A stretch of DNA of 64,000 nucleotides from Methylobacterium sp. 17Sr1-1 (GCF_003173775.1 NZ_CP029552.1:645001-709000); one strand, 5' to 3'; positions 7,960 to 16,999 are shown, counted from the stretch's first letter. A program made the numbers and translations. Notes: a model not told the origin generated them from the sequence alone.

Positions 7960-9459
7960 ATGAATTCGGACGTCGACATGCTGGTTGCCGTCATCGGCGC
8001 CGGGCTGGTTCTGCTCGCGGTCGCGTATTGGTTTATGCGCCGATCGGCAAAGAAGCGTTCCGTCATTCCCGATCGATCGGGCGACGAACTTGAAATATTG
8101 GCCAAGGAATTGGCGAATCTCGTGGATGTCGCACGGTTCATCAATAACGGTTTTCAGGACGATAATTTTTACTCCATCAGAAGCAAATATTTTGTCATCG
8201 TAACGCGGCTGCGGGAGCATCCGGCCTATTCACGCTACGTGGATCCGAAGCTCGGCACCGTCGCGGAGGCCGGGCATGCCCTGCCGCTGAGCATGCTGCG
8301 CCCGGAGGACAAGGAATGCCTCCTCGTCACCCTGCGGGAGATGCAGGGCTGCGTGCAGATCCTGATCGACCTCCGCGATGCCGGCGGCCTTCCCGGCTCC
8401 GCGCCCGGGCCCGACCGCCACCCTCCGCCCGGTGCCCCGACGACGCGTCCGCTCCCGAGGCGCGGCCTGCGCCTCGCGGCGGCGGGCGCCCTCGCCCTGC
8501 TCGCCGGGTGGATCGGGCATGTGGCCCCCGGCAATCTGGCCCTGGGCGATGCGGCGGGATCCGGCGCGACCCTGCTCGCCCGGGCCCACCGGAACCTCGG
8601 GGACGCCCTCGGCCTCGGCGCGGCCGCCGGCCTCCCGGCCGATCCGGGCGCGCGGTCGCACCGGATCGCCGCCGAGATGGGAGCGCTCGCCCAGGACGTC
8701 GCCCGCCACCGGGACGAGCTCGACGGTCTGAGTCGGGCGACGAGCGTCCTCCGGGCGCAGGCGGCGGAGCAGCGCGAGGGATTGGCCGCGGCCCGCACGG
8801 AGGCCGAGGCCGGCCGGGCCGCCCTCGTCGCCCTGCGCGCCGAGATCGTCGAGCAGGCCGGACGGATGGACGAGGCCCGGGCCGAGGGCGAGGCGGCGAT
8901 CCGGCAGATCCGCGAGCGCATCGCCGCGCTCGGCCACGCCGCGCGGGACAACCACGCGGCCATCGACCGGATCGCCGGCATCGCCGACGTCATGCAGGAG
9001 ACGGCGCGCGGCATCGAGGAGGCCAGCAGCCAGCTGTCGCGCGAGCGCGTGCACCTCGCCGCCCTCACCAGCGACGGCAGCGACGCCGACCAGACCCTGT
9101 CCGAGATCAGGGCCCGCATCATCGCCCTCAAGGTCTCGCTCGCAGGGGCGGATGGCGCGGCCCCGGTCGCCGGGCCGGCGCCGGCCACCGCCGCGCCCCC
9201 CCTGCCGCAGCGGAACGAGGCGGCTTTGCAGCCGGAGGAATGGCGGCAGATCCAGCAGGCTCTGGCCCGGTCCGGGCATTTCGCCGGCAAGGCCGACGGC
9301 CGGGCGGGGGAGGGGACCCGGGCGGCGGTCGCGCGGTACCAGCGCGGGCTCGGCGCGGAGGCCACCGGCCGGCTCACCCCGGCACAGATCGACCGGCTCC
9401 TGCCGTCCCGCCCGGTCAAGGGGCCGATGGCGGCCAACGGATCGATCGCAGCGCGGTGA
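7960..9459 (+). CDS. membrane-anchored coiled-coil protein with C-terminal peptidoglycan-binding domain
   Basis: 499 aa, not a named family as a whole. A membrane segment at about residues 5-22 is followed by a soluble region, a proline-rich linker, a second hydrophobic stretch (LRLAAAGALALLAGWIG, near 170) and a long heptad-rich coiled coil (about 235-385). After an Ala/Pro linker comes a PG_binding_1-like module: QPEEWRQIQQALARSGHF, KADGRAGEGTRAAVARYQ. It probably spans the periplasm between inner membrane and murein. The first ~70 codons are visibly AT-richer than the rest, suggesting a composite gene. GGGG at 7949-7952 favours the ATG at 7960 over the TTG at 7954. Confidence 0.7.
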   Translation: MNSDVDMLVAVIGAGLVLLAVAYWFMRRSAKKRSVIPDRSGDELEILAKELANLVDVARFINNGFQDDNFYSIRSKYFVIVTRLREHPAYSRYVDPKLGTVAEAGHALPLSMLRPEDKECLLVTLREMQGCVQILIDLRDAGGLPGSAPGPDRHPPPGAPTTRPLPRRGLRLAAAGALALLAGWIGHVAPGNLALGDAAGSGATLLARAHRNLGDALGLGAAAGLPADPGARSHRIAAEMGALAQDVARHRDELDGLSRATSVLRAQAAEQREGLAAARTEAEAGRAALVALRAEIVEQAGRMDEARAEGEAAIRQIRERIAALGHAARDNHAAIDRIAGIADVMQETARGIEEASSQLSRERVHLAALTSDGSDADQTLSEIRARIIALKVSLAGADGAAPVAGPAPATAAPPLPQRNEAALQPEEWRQIQQALARSGHFAGKADGRAGEGTRAAVARYQRGLGAEATGRLTPAQIDRLLPSRPVKGPMAANGSIAAR

Positions 9460-9509
9460 CGAGCCGGCGCGCACCCGGAACGGAGGCAGTTGCGTGCCGT
9501 TCGCCCCGC

Positions 9510-9965
9510 ATGACCGCGCTTCCCCGACCCCGGCACGACCTGTGGCCCGGCCTCCTGATCGGCCTCGGCCTCGGCGGCTTCTTCGACGGGATCGTGCTGC
9601 ATCAGCTGCTGCAATGGCACCACATGCTGAGCAGCTGGTACCCGGTCACCTCGCTCGACGCGCTGGAGCTGAACACCCGCTGGGACGGGTACTTCCACAG
9701 CGCCACCTATGTGTTCGTGGTGCTCGGCGTGTTCGGGCTGTGGCGCCGGGGCGGTCCGTACGACGGCCGGGTGCTCGCCGGCGCGGTGCTGCTCGGCTGG
9801 GCGGCGTTCAACCTCGTCGAGGGCGTGATCGACCACCAGATCCTCGGTGTCCACCACGTCAACGAGACGGTGCCGCGGGCGGCCTGGGCCTGGTGGGATG
9901 CCGGCTTCCTCGCCTGGGGCGCCGCCATGGCGCTGGCGGGCGGCCTCCTGGTGCGGGGGCGGTGA
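9510..9965 (+). CDS. DUF2243 family membrane protein
   Basis: The 151-aa protein has four predicted membrane helices. Histidines cluster in conserved positions: GIVLHQLLQWHHM near residue 27, the central DGYFHSATYVF, and VIDHQILGVHHVNE. This is the DUF2243 pattern. The family's function is unknown; the histidines suggest metal or haem contact. The ATG at 9510 is preferred because it precedes the first membrane helix. The next small gene starts in the stop codon (TGATG), so they are coupled. Confidence 0.85.
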   Translation: MTALPRPRHDLWPGLLIGLGLGGFFDGIVLHQLLQWHHMLSSWYPVTSLDALELNTRWDGYFHSATYVFVVLGVFGLWRRGGPYDGRVLAGAVLLGWAAFNLVEGVIDHQILGVHHVNETVPRAAWAWWDAGFLAWGAAMALAGGLLVRGR

Positions 9966-10114
9966 TGCGGCGCGCGGCGCTGCCGTGGATCCTCCTCGCG
10001 CTGGCGCTCACGGCCGCGACGGCGCCGGTCTGGGGGCGGTGGGTCGCCGGGTTCGACCCGACGCTGGACGAGCTGCTGAGCCTGCGCTGCGCGCCGGCTC
10101 AGGCCCCATCGTGA
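9965..10114 (+). CDS. 49-aa membrane micro-protein
   Basis: A single hydrophobic segment (LPWILLALALTAATAPVWG) is followed by a short soluble tail ending in two cysteine-spaced residues. It overlaps the DUF2243 stop codon by one base, which supports real translation and a joint role in the membrane. No family recognised. Confidence 0.5.
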   Translation: MRRAALPWILLALALTAATAPVWGRWVAGFDPTLDELLSLRCAPAQAPS

Positions 10115-10118
10115 CGGC

Positions 10119-11621
10119 TCACGCCACCTTGCGCGGCACCATCCGCTCGCTCACCAGGGCCTCCCGCGCCCCCGACAGCCCGGCCTCGGCGTATTCCGCA
10201 TCCTCGTTGACGTTCCACACGTCGTAGCGGCGCTCGCCGAGAAGAATGTTCCGCGCCGTCAGCATCGCGGTCATCATCGCGTGGTCCTGGTTGTTGTACT
10301 TGTGCATCCCGTTGCGGCCAACGAGGTGGAGAGTCGGGTAGCTGCCCTCGAGGTCCCGGCGGATCGTCGCCACGTGGGCGCGGTAGGCGTCGTCGTAGAC
10401 CGGATAGGCCTTGGGCTGGCGCACCACGCAGGCATCGACCACGCTCGCCGGATCGACGAGGCCGATCAGGCCGATCTCGCGGCGGGCGAGCGCGATCAGC
10501 TCCGAATCCGGCGCGTTCCACAGGCCATCGCCCTCGAAGCAGAAATATTCGAGGCCGAGGCAGGTGTAGGACTCGTCCGGCACCATCTCGGGCGACCAGG
10601 AGCGGAAGTTCTGCACCCGGCCGACCTTCACCGCCGGATCGTGGACGTAGATCCAGTTGTCCGGGAAGCTGTCCTTGGCCCGGGCGATCAGCGCCACGGT
10701 GACGAAGTCGCGGTAGCGCAGGGAGCGGGCCTGGAAGGTGCTCAGGGGCGCCGGGCGGATGGCGCCGACGAGCTCGCGGATCGGCGCCGAGGAGACGACG
10801 TGGCGGGCCGTGAAGGTCTCGCGCCCGCCGCCCTCGCGCCGGGCGCTCACCGTCCACAGCTTGGTGGCGGAATCGTAGGACAGCCCGTCGACCCGTCGGT
10901 CGAGCAGGACCTTGCCGCCACGCTGTCTGATCGCGCTGGCGGCGGCGTCCCACATCATGCCGGGGCCGCGGCGGGGATAGCGGAACGACTCGATCAGGGT
11001 CTTGATCACCGGGCCGTCGCCGGCGGCCGGCCGATGGAGCCCGAGGGAGCGCTTCAGCCCGTCGCGGATCGCCGCGCCGAGGTCGAGGCCCTTGATGCGC
11101 TGGGCCGCCCAATCGGCCGAGATGTCGTCGCAGGACATGCCCCACACCTTCTCGGTGTAGGTCTTGAAGAAGATCGAGAACAGCCGCTCGCCGAACTGGT
11201 TGCGGACCCAGTCGTGAAAGCTCCTCGGCTCGGGGATGGGCCGCGCCCGGGCCCAGAGATAGGAGGCGACGCAGAGCCCGCTCTCGACGATCCCGAGGTT
11301 GCGCAGGGCCTCGAAGGCCTTGAGCGGGTAGGCGTAGGTCTTGCCCTTGTAGTAGATTCGCGACAGCCGCGGCCGCTCGATGAAGTCGTCGGGCAGGATC
11401 TCGTTCCAGAGATCGACCACTTCCTGCGATTTCGAGAAGAAGCGATGGCCGCCGATGTCGAACAGGAAGCCCTTGTACTCGACGGTGCGGCTGATGCCGC
11501 CGACCTGGGTCGCGTCGCGCTCCAGCACCACGACGTCGCGGCCGGCCTTGGCCAGCACGTAGCCGGTGGTCAGGCCCGCCGGTCCTCCGCCGATCACCAG
11601 CGTCTCGGTGTGAAGGCTCAT
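10119..11621 (-). CDS. FAD-dependent oxidoreductase (UDP-galactopyranose mutase/protoporphyrinogen oxidase-like)
   Basis: The 500-aa flavoprotein starts with the dinucleotide motif VIGGGPAGLTTGY (about residues 8-20). The second FAD motif region GGISRTVEYKGFLFDIGGHRFF is characteristic of NAD(P)/FAD oxidoreductases found near glycan and lipid-modification genes. KTYTEKVWGMSCDDIS and the C-terminal HLVGRNGMHKYNNQDHAM (near 435) match the same family. The substrate is unknown. It is divergent from a membrane-protein operon; a 12-bp inverted repeat lies between them. Confidence 0.85.
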   Translation of the reverse strand: MSLHTETLVIGGGPAGLTTGYVLAKAGRDVVVLERDATQVGGISRTVEYKGFLFDIGGHRFFSKSQEVVDLWNEILPDDFIERPRLSRIYYKGKTYAYPLKAFEALRNLGIVESGLCVASYLWARARPIPEPRSFHDWVRNQFGERLFSIFFKTYTEKVWGMSCDDISADWAAQRIKGLDLGAAIRDGLKRSLGLHRPAAGDGPVIKTLIESFRYPRRGPGMMWDAAASAIRQRGGKVLLDRRVDGLSYDSATKLWTVSARREGGGRETFTARHVVSSAPIRELVGAIRPAPLSTFQARSLRYRDFVTVALIARAKDSFPDNWIYVHDPAVKVGRVQNFRSWSPEMVPDESYTCLGLEYFCFEGDGLWNAPDSELIALARREIGLIGLVDPASVVDACVVRQPKAYPVYDDAYRAHVATIRRDLEGSYPTLHLVGRNGMHKYNNQDHAMMTAMLTARNILLGERRYDVWNVNEDAEYAEAGLSGAREALVSERMVPRKVA

Positions 11622-11744
11622 CGCTGGGGCAACTCCGGGGCCGTCACGGCCGCTTGGGGTGGGTCCCCGGGGCCGGTCTCTCTCCCCGAGCTTTACCGCC
11701 GGGATGGTAAAGATCCGCTCAACCGGTCCCGCTCAGTGCACCTG

Positions 11745-11805
11745 ACAAAACTCCCGCCGCGCTGTCGCTGCCACAGCCAGCCGCGACGGTGATCGGGAGT
11801 TTTGT
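11745..11805. promoter_or_regulatory. 12-bp inverted repeat in a divergent promoter region
   Basis: ACAAAACTCCCG (11745-11756) and CGGGAGTTTTGT (11794-11805) are exact reverse complements 37 bp apart, between the FAD oxidoreductase gene and the GT-C-like gene. They could be paired operator half-sites or a hairpin; nothing else decides between these. Confidence 0.4.
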
Positions 11806-11887
11806 GAGAGACACTAACCGGGGGGTAACGGCGGCCGTGCGACCCCGGACCCATCCGGATCTCCTCCCGGCTCAAGGATCCCGCGCC

Positions 11888-13711
11888 ATGCCCGCCGCCT
11901 TGCTCCCCCAGGCCCGGTCCGGACCGCGGGCGGCGCAGGCCTCCCCCTTCGAGCGCCCGGCGCTCGTCTGGCTCCTGGTTCTCGCCGGCGTCGTCGGCTT
12001 CACGGGCTGGGCCGGGATCGGGGCGATCCTGCGCGACCTGCGCCTGCCGGATACCGACGACGTGATGCGGCTCGTCCAGGTGCGCGATCTCCTCGCCGGC
12101 CAGTCCTGGTTCGACCTCGCGCAAGCCCGCCACGCCGGCGCGCCGCCGATGCACTGGTCGCGCCTCGTCGACGCACCGGTCGCCGGGCTGATCCTGCTGG
12201 CGCGGCCCTTCGCGGGGGCGTCTCTCGCGGAGGGGATCGCCGCGGTGGCCTGGCCGCTCGTGCTCCTCGGCCTCTACGCGGCGATCCTCTATCGCGGGGT
12301 GCACCGCCTCTTCGGATGGCGCGCCGCGGCCTTCGCGCTGTTTGCCGCCACGCAATCCGTCGTCGTCAGCGGCCTGTTCGCCCCCGGCCGGATCGACCAC
12401 CACAACGTCCAGACCTGCGCGATCGTCGCCCTGGCCCTGAGCCTCGCCCGCTCGGGCGCGACGCTGCGGGACGGCGTGCGCGCCGGCGCGCTCGCGGCCC
12501 TCTCCCTGGCGGTCGGGCTGGAGGCGCTGCCGTTCATCGCGCTTGCCGGCCTCGTCCTTGCGGGCCTGTGGCTGCGGGCCGGGCGCGCCGCGCTGCCGCC
12601 CTTCCTCGGCTTCGGCCTCGCCCTCGGGCTCGTTGCCCCGGCGCTCTTCCTCGTCCAGACCGCGCCGGCCTTGTGGAGCGCTACCGCCTGCGACGCCCTC
12701 TCGCCGCCCTGGCTCTGGCTCGCGGCCTCCGCCGGGCTCACGGCCGCGGCGGCGTCCCTCCTGCCGGGCGGGTGGGGAGCCGGGCGGCGGCTCGGCCTGC
12801 TCGTCGCCTGCGGCCTCGCGGCGGCCGGCGGGTTCCTCCTCCTGTTCCCGACCTGCGTCGCCGGGCCGTTCACCGGCATGCCCGACCTCGTGCGCCGGGA
12901 ATGGCTGGTGCGGGTGCAGGAGATGCTCCCGGCCCGGCATCTCGCCGGGCACGCCCCCGATCTCGCGCTCGCCGGCTACCTCCCGGTGCTGATCGGCGCC
13001 GTCGCGGCGAGCCTGTGGGCGTGGCGCGGGCGCGAGGCCGGGCAGCGGGCGCTGATGGCCGCCACCGCCGGCGCGCTCTGGCTCGGCCTCGCCCTCGGCG
13101 TGCCGCAGGTCCGTGGCCTCTACGTCGCCGCCGCCTTCGTGCCCCTGGTGGCCGGCCCGCTCCTCGACCGGGCGGTGGCGCTCCTGCGGACGCCCGGGGC
13201 GACCGCATCCCGGCAGGTCGCCGCCCTGGCGGCCAGCCTCGCCCCGTGCGGCAAGGCCTGGCTCCTCCTCGCGTCGCTCCTGCCGGTCCTCGCCGGGCCG
13301 GACAAGGCGATGGAGGCGGAGCGCATCGCCTGGCAGACCTGCGGCGACGCCAAAGCGATCGCCGCCCTCGACGTCCTGCCGCCGGGGCTGATTCTCGCCC
13401 GGATCGATCTCGGGCCGGCGCTGCTCCTGCACGGCCACCACGCCGTCGTGGCGGCGCCCTACCACCGGGCGCTGCCGGGACTCGTCGCCGCGCTCGAGGC
13501 TTTTCACGATGCGGACGCCCTCGCGGCGGTGGCCGCACGGGTGCGGGCGGACTACATCGTGGCCTGCGACACCCCGGCCGACCCGGCGGTGTCGAGCGTC
13601 GCGGACCGGATCGGGCGCGGCGAGATCATCCCGCCCGGGCTGGAGCCGGTCCCGGTGCCGGACACTCCCTTGCGAGTCTGGCGCCCCGCGGCCGGCGCCG
13701 CGAGAGGCTGA
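11888..13711 (+). CDS. polytopic membrane protein, GT-C glycosyltransferase-like
   Basis: 607 aa with roughly a dozen membrane helices and a C-terminal soluble domain (from about residue 475). The first long loop holds LPDTDDVMRLVQVRDLLAGQ followed by MHWSRLVDAP, and a later loop has GRIDHHNVQ. Acidic first-loop motifs of this kind are typical of GT-C enzymes such as STT3 or PMT that use lipid-linked sugars. This assignment is by topology and motif, not a family match. AAGGA at 11875-11879 supports the ATG at 11888. It is first in a run with the DUF1499 and flavoprotein genes. Confidence 0.6.
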   Translation: MPAALLPQARSGPRAAQASPFERPALVWLLVLAGVVGFTGWAGIGAILRDLRLPDTDDVMRLVQVRDLLAGQSWFDLAQARHAGAPPMHWSRLVDAPVAGLILLARPFAGASLAEGIAAVAWPLVLLGLYAAILYRGVHRLFGWRAAAFALFAATQSVVVSGLFAPGRIDHHNVQTCAIVALALSLARSGATLRDGVRAGALAALSLAVGLEALPFIALAGLVLAGLWLRAGRAALPPFLGFGLALGLVAPALFLVQTAPALWSATACDALSPPWLWLAASAGLTAAAASLLPGGWGAGRRLGLLVACGLAAAGGFLLLFPTCVAGPFTGMPDLVRREWLVRVQEMLPARHLAGHAPDLALAGYLPVLIGAVAASLWAWRGREAGQRALMAATAGALWLGLALGVPQVRGLYVAAAFVPLVAGPLLDRAVALLRTPGATASRQVAALAASLAPCGKAWLLLASLLPVLAGPDKAMEAERIAWQTCGDAKAIAALDVLPPGLILARIDLGPALLLHGHHAVVAAPYHRALPGLVAALEAFHDADALAAVAARVRADYIVACDTPADPAVSSVADRIGRGEIIPPGLEPVPVPDTPLRVWRPAAGAARG

Positions 13712-13714
13712 TCC

Positions 13715-14281
13715 GTGACCGGGCGTGCCGCCGCGCTCTCCCTCGCCGTCCTCCTCCTGGCCCTCCTGCACGCGGTCCTCGCCGCCGGGGCGGTGATGGT
13801 CGCCCGCGGCGAGGAGCCCGGCGGCATCGAGGAGGCGTGGCTCGCCCTGCTCGGCCCCCCCGATCTCGGCCCGGTCGATTTCGCGAGCCTGACGCGCCTG
13901 CGCTCCCGGGGCGACGCCCTCGCCTGCGCGGCCGATATCTGCCCGAAGGCGCAGGCCGACGCGGTGCCGCCGGTCTACGCGGTGGCGGGCGCCACCTTGC
14001 GCGAGATCGTCCGATCGGTGGCCGAGCGCGAGCCGCGCACCGCCCTGGTCTTCACCGACCGATGGGGCGAGCAGGACCGCTACGTCGCCCGCACCGCCTG
14101 GCTGCGCTGTCCCGACACCGTCACGGTCGAGATCGTCGGCCGCGGGGAGGGCCGATCGAGCCTCGCGCTCTACATTCGCAGCCAGGCCGGCTGCCCCGTC
14201 CCGGCGACGAGCCACGGGCGCCTGATCCGCTGGCTCGACGGGATCGCGGCGGTGGCCGGAACCGAGGCGAACAAGGGGTGA
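13715..14281 (+). CDS. DUF1499 domain protein
   Basis: 188 aa with an N-terminal membrane/signal segment (about residues 5-28). The DUF1499 body follows: FASLTRLRSRGDALACA, then LREIVRSVAEREPRT, RTAWLRCPDTVTVEIV and GEGRSSLALYIRSQAG. The function of the family is unknown. GAGAGG at 13702-13707 sets the GTG start, 3 bp after the preceding stop. The next gene begins in its stop codon. Confidence 0.8.
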   Translation: MTGRAAALSLAVLLLALLHAVLAAGAVMVARGEEPGGIEEAWLALLGPPDLGPVDFASLTRLRSRGDALACAADICPKAQADAVPPVYAVAGATLREIVRSVAEREPRTALVFTDRWGEQDRYVARTAWLRCPDTVTVEIVGRGEGRSSLALYIRSQAGCPVPATSHGRLIRWLDGIAAVAGTEANKG

Positions 14282-15597
14282 TGATCCGGATGCCGCGCGC
14301 CGCCCACGAGCACCTTGTCCCCACCGGCATTCCGCCCCTGGCGGCCCTGCCCGCCCACCCCGACGTGGTGGTGATCGGTGCCGGCGCCGCCGGGATCGGC
14401 GCGGCGCGCCGGCTCCTCGCCCGCGGCCTGTCGGTGGCCGTGCTGGAGGCCCGCCCGCGGCTCGGCGGCCGCACGATCACCACCGCCTTGCGCGGCCACC
14501 CGGTCGATCTCGGCGCCCACTGGCTCCATGCCGGGCCGATCAACCCCCTGGTCGCCTTAGGCTTCGAGCGCGGAGAGCCCCTGCGCCGGGCCGCGCAGGA
14601 GAGCCACCTCTGGGTCGGGCGCCGTCCGGGCCGGCCGGCGGAGGAGCTGGCCTTCGGCCGCGCCTGGGCCGTCGCCGACCGGGCGATGACCGACGGCGCG
14701 CGCCTCCACGGCGAGGACCGGCCCGCGGCGAGCGCCCTGCCGCCGGGCCTCGGCCCCTGGGGGCAGCGCGTCGCCCTGGTGCACGGCCTCGTCTCGGGCC
14801 GGCCGCTCTCCGAGATCAGCCTGCACGACTTCCCGAGCATGGAATACGGCGACAACTTCTTCATCGCCGGCGGCTACGGCGCCTATCTCGCCCGCCTCGC
14901 CGCCGGGCTCCCGGTGGCGTTGTCCACCCCCGTCACCGCCCTCGACTGGGCCGGGGAGGGGGTACGGCTCGATCTCGGGGCGCGCGGGGGGCTCAAGGCC
15001 CGCGCCGCCCTCGTCACCGCCCCGATGATGGTGATGCAGGAGCCCGCACCCGCGCTCCGCTTCGCCCCCGACCTGCCGGGCCCGGTCCGCGCGGCGATCG
15101 ACGGGTTCCGCACCGGCATCTACGAGCACGTGGTGCTGCACTGGCCGTCCTCGCCGTTCCGCGGCCGCGACCGTCTGGCGAGCCTGATCGGCGGCCGGCT
15201 CCAGCCGCCGGGCCTGCTGACCCGGGTCGACGGCACGCCGTTCCACTATTTCGAGCTCGACGTGCCCCTGGCCGCGCGCCTCGACGCGGCCCGTGCCGGG
15301 GCGGACGGCGCCCGGCGCCTGGTGCGCGAGACCCTCGCCGAGCAGGTCGGCCGCGGGCCCTTGCGCGACCTCGCGGTGCCGGCGGTGACCGAGTGGCGCC
15401 ACGATCCGTGGTCGCGCGGCTCCTGGGCGGTGGTGCCGCCGGGCCATACGGGGGCCCGCGACCTCCTCAAGGAGGCGGTCGCCGAGCGGATCTGGTTTGC
15501 CGGCGAGGCCCTGTCGCGGGAGCAGTGGGGCACCGCGGGCGGCGCCTTCGCGGAGGGCGAGCGGGCGGCCGACGCCATCGCGGCCGCCCTCCACTGA
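14281..15597 (+). CDS. FAD-dependent amine oxidase-like flavoprotein
   Basis: 438 aa of the flavin monoamine oxidase superfamily. VVVIGAGAAGIGAARRLL (about residues 31-48), VLEARPRLGGRTIT, and DLGAHWLHAG bind FAD. The C-terminal FAD motif is RIWFAGEALSREQWGTAGGA. The substrate is not evident. The start codon overlaps the stop of the DUF1499 gene (TGATG), placing it in one operon with that gene and the GT-C-like membrane protein. A lipid, carotenoid or polyamine modification is possible but unproven. Confidence 0.82.
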   Translation: MIRMPRAAHEHLVPTGIPPLAALPAHPDVVVIGAGAAGIGAARRLLARGLSVAVLEARPRLGGRTITTALRGHPVDLGAHWLHAGPINPLVALGFERGEPLRRAAQESHLWVGRRPGRPAEELAFGRAWAVADRAMTDGARLHGEDRPAASALPPGLGPWGQRVALVHGLVSGRPLSEISLHDFPSMEYGDNFFIAGGYGAYLARLAAGLPVALSTPVTALDWAGEGVRLDLGARGGLKARAALVTAPMMVMQEPAPALRFAPDLPGPVRAAIDGFRTGIYEHVVLHWPSSPFRGRDRLASLIGGRLQPPGLLTRVDGTPFHYFELDVPLAARLDAARAGADGARRLVRETLAEQVGRGPLRDLAVPAVTEWRHDPWSRGSWAVVPPGHTGARDLLKEAVAERIWFAGEALSREQWGTAGGAFAEGERAADAIAAALH

Positions 15598-15721
15598 GCG
15601 TCGCGCACGGAAGCCCCCGGTCGCCACGATGCTCGCGCTGACGGCGTCAGTGCAGCCGGAGTGTCGTGACCTGCACCAAAGCCACATTGGGCTTCGCGCC
15701 CGCAATCCCTACATTCCCGCC

Positions 15722-16198
15722 ATGCTGACCCGCGTCCTCACCCTCCTGCTGCTCCTCGGCCTGTCCTGCGCCGTCGAATCCCACGCCCAGCCGCTCACCC
15801 GCAACGTGCTCACGGGCACCTGCGAGAAGCTCGTCGTCGCCGGCAAGGACGTCAGCCCGACCTGCGGCGCGAGCATCGTCAACGCGGTCCAGGGCCGGCG
15901 CACCTCGTTCGACTTCACCTCGAGCGACGGCACCACAATCAGCTTCAGCGGCACCGGCATGCCGCAGGACCGCCAGGAGGAGGTCGGGGTCGATGCGCTC
16001 CAGCCGGTCAGCGCCGTGATCCTCACGGTGAAGGGCACTGACGGCGGCATCACCCGCGACACCCTGATGACCGTCGGCTCCTGCCGCTTCCCGCCGGCAG
16101 GGCCAGGCCGCTCCACCGTCGCCTGCGCGGCCGACACCCAGCGCGGCCGCTTCGAGGGGACGTTCACGACGACGAGCGAGGCGGGCGCGGGCAGGTAG
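15722..16198 (+). CDS. small secreted protein of unknown function
   Basis: 158 aa with a clear Sec signal (LTRVLTLLLLLGLSCAVESHAQ, cleavage near residue 23). The mature part is rich in Ser/Thr/Gly, has four cysteines (about residues 35, 49, 122, 132) and looks all-beta. No family recognised; periplasmic or extracellular location is likely. It stands 124 bp after the flavoprotein gene. Confidence 0.65.
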   Translation: MLTRVLTLLLLLGLSCAVESHAQPLTRNVLTGTCEKLVVAGKDVSPTCGASIVNAVQGRRTSFDFTSSDGTTISFSGTGMPQDRQEEVGVDALQPVSAVILTVKGTDGGITRDTLMTVGSCRFPPAGPGRSTVACAADTQRGRFEGTFTTTSEAGAGR

Positions 16199-16284
16199 GT
16201 TGTTTATCGAGATGTGTTTAGTTCCATCGGCAAGTCTTGGCGGTACAGGCATCGATCGATCTGGATATCGAATCCTGAGAAATC

Positions 16285-16376
16285 CAAATGATTGCTTCGC
16301 AATGCGGATTTCGGCTTCGATCAGGTGCCGCGCAGGCTTGTGATAACGAATTCAGGGTTGATATTTCGGATTTGTT
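16285..16376. repeat. mosaic intergenic element (family B, copy 2)
   Basis: It contains GATTGCTTCGCAATGCGG and TTCGGCTTCG as at 3045. It ends with a dyad whose arms are TGATAACGAA and TTTGTTATCA. The copy near 38010-38145 has the same order of parts with a different terminal palindrome. Confidence 0.5.
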
Positions 16377-16448
16377 ATCAGAGCAAATCTTGGCGAAAGC
16401 CTGCGATCCGTGCCGCTGGACTTCCAGGATAAGCATGTCGTGTCACTT

Positions 16449-16999
16449 TCAGCCTCGACCGTACGCCAATATGACTCCCGGATTCTGCCACGCGCCCCCG
16501 AGACGATTGCGAGAGCGATCTGTCTGCAGGCAGTGGTTGGGTTGCGCGATACCGGAAAGGTTGTGCATCGCCACCCCGAACGCTTGCAAGGGCTCAAAGT
16601 GGCGAAGGTTCTCGGTGACGAGCACGAGACCATGCACCTTTGCGGTGGCGGCGATCGCGATGTCTGCGAAACCTGGATGCCGGCCGATTCCGACCGCGCT
16701 GTCGCCCAACGTACCAGTGGCCTCTGCCTCCCCGATTCCAAACGGCAGGACGCGGTCACCGAACACGTCGAGGAGAGAGCTGAGCCACGCATCGAACGTG
16801 TCCGCGCGAGCCGTGGCGCTCTTCCGGCGCAGCTTGCAGACGCCTTCGCGGATTTCGGCGATCGTCACGGCTGAGAGATAGAGTCGTCCGGCCTCCTCTC
16901 GCAGCCGGGCCGCGACTGATTCGGGCATGCCGGCCCGGCCCGGCCCGGCGCGAGGAGCGAAAGGGCTGACGTGTCGAGAAGGTAGCCGCTGCGGCTCAT
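16449..16999 (-). pseudogene. VapC-like PIN-domain toxin, frame-disrupted
   Basis: The toxin start ATG (16997-16999) overlaps the antitoxin stop as ATGA. It encodes MSRSGYLLDTSALSLLAPG, which carries the first catalytic Asp of a PIN ribonuclease. The reading frame then runs through CCGGG repeated three times (about 16930-16949) and shifts. The rest of the PIN domain (ITIAEI-like SAVTIAEIREG, then GFADIAIAATA with the later acidic residues) continues in another frame to 16449. Deleting one 5-bp unit restores a continuous frame. The C-terminal ~30 residues also extend past the usual family end. Either the toxin is inactivated, or the repeat is variable, or the repeat was miscounted. Confidence 0.75.

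Noticed and set aside
12316..14280. An extended N-terminus for the amine-oxidase-like flavoprotein running back through the GT-C-like and DUF1499 genes
   Set aside because: The extension is compositionally a shadow of those genes; the flavoprotein's FAD motif lies at the expected distance from the ATG at 14281.
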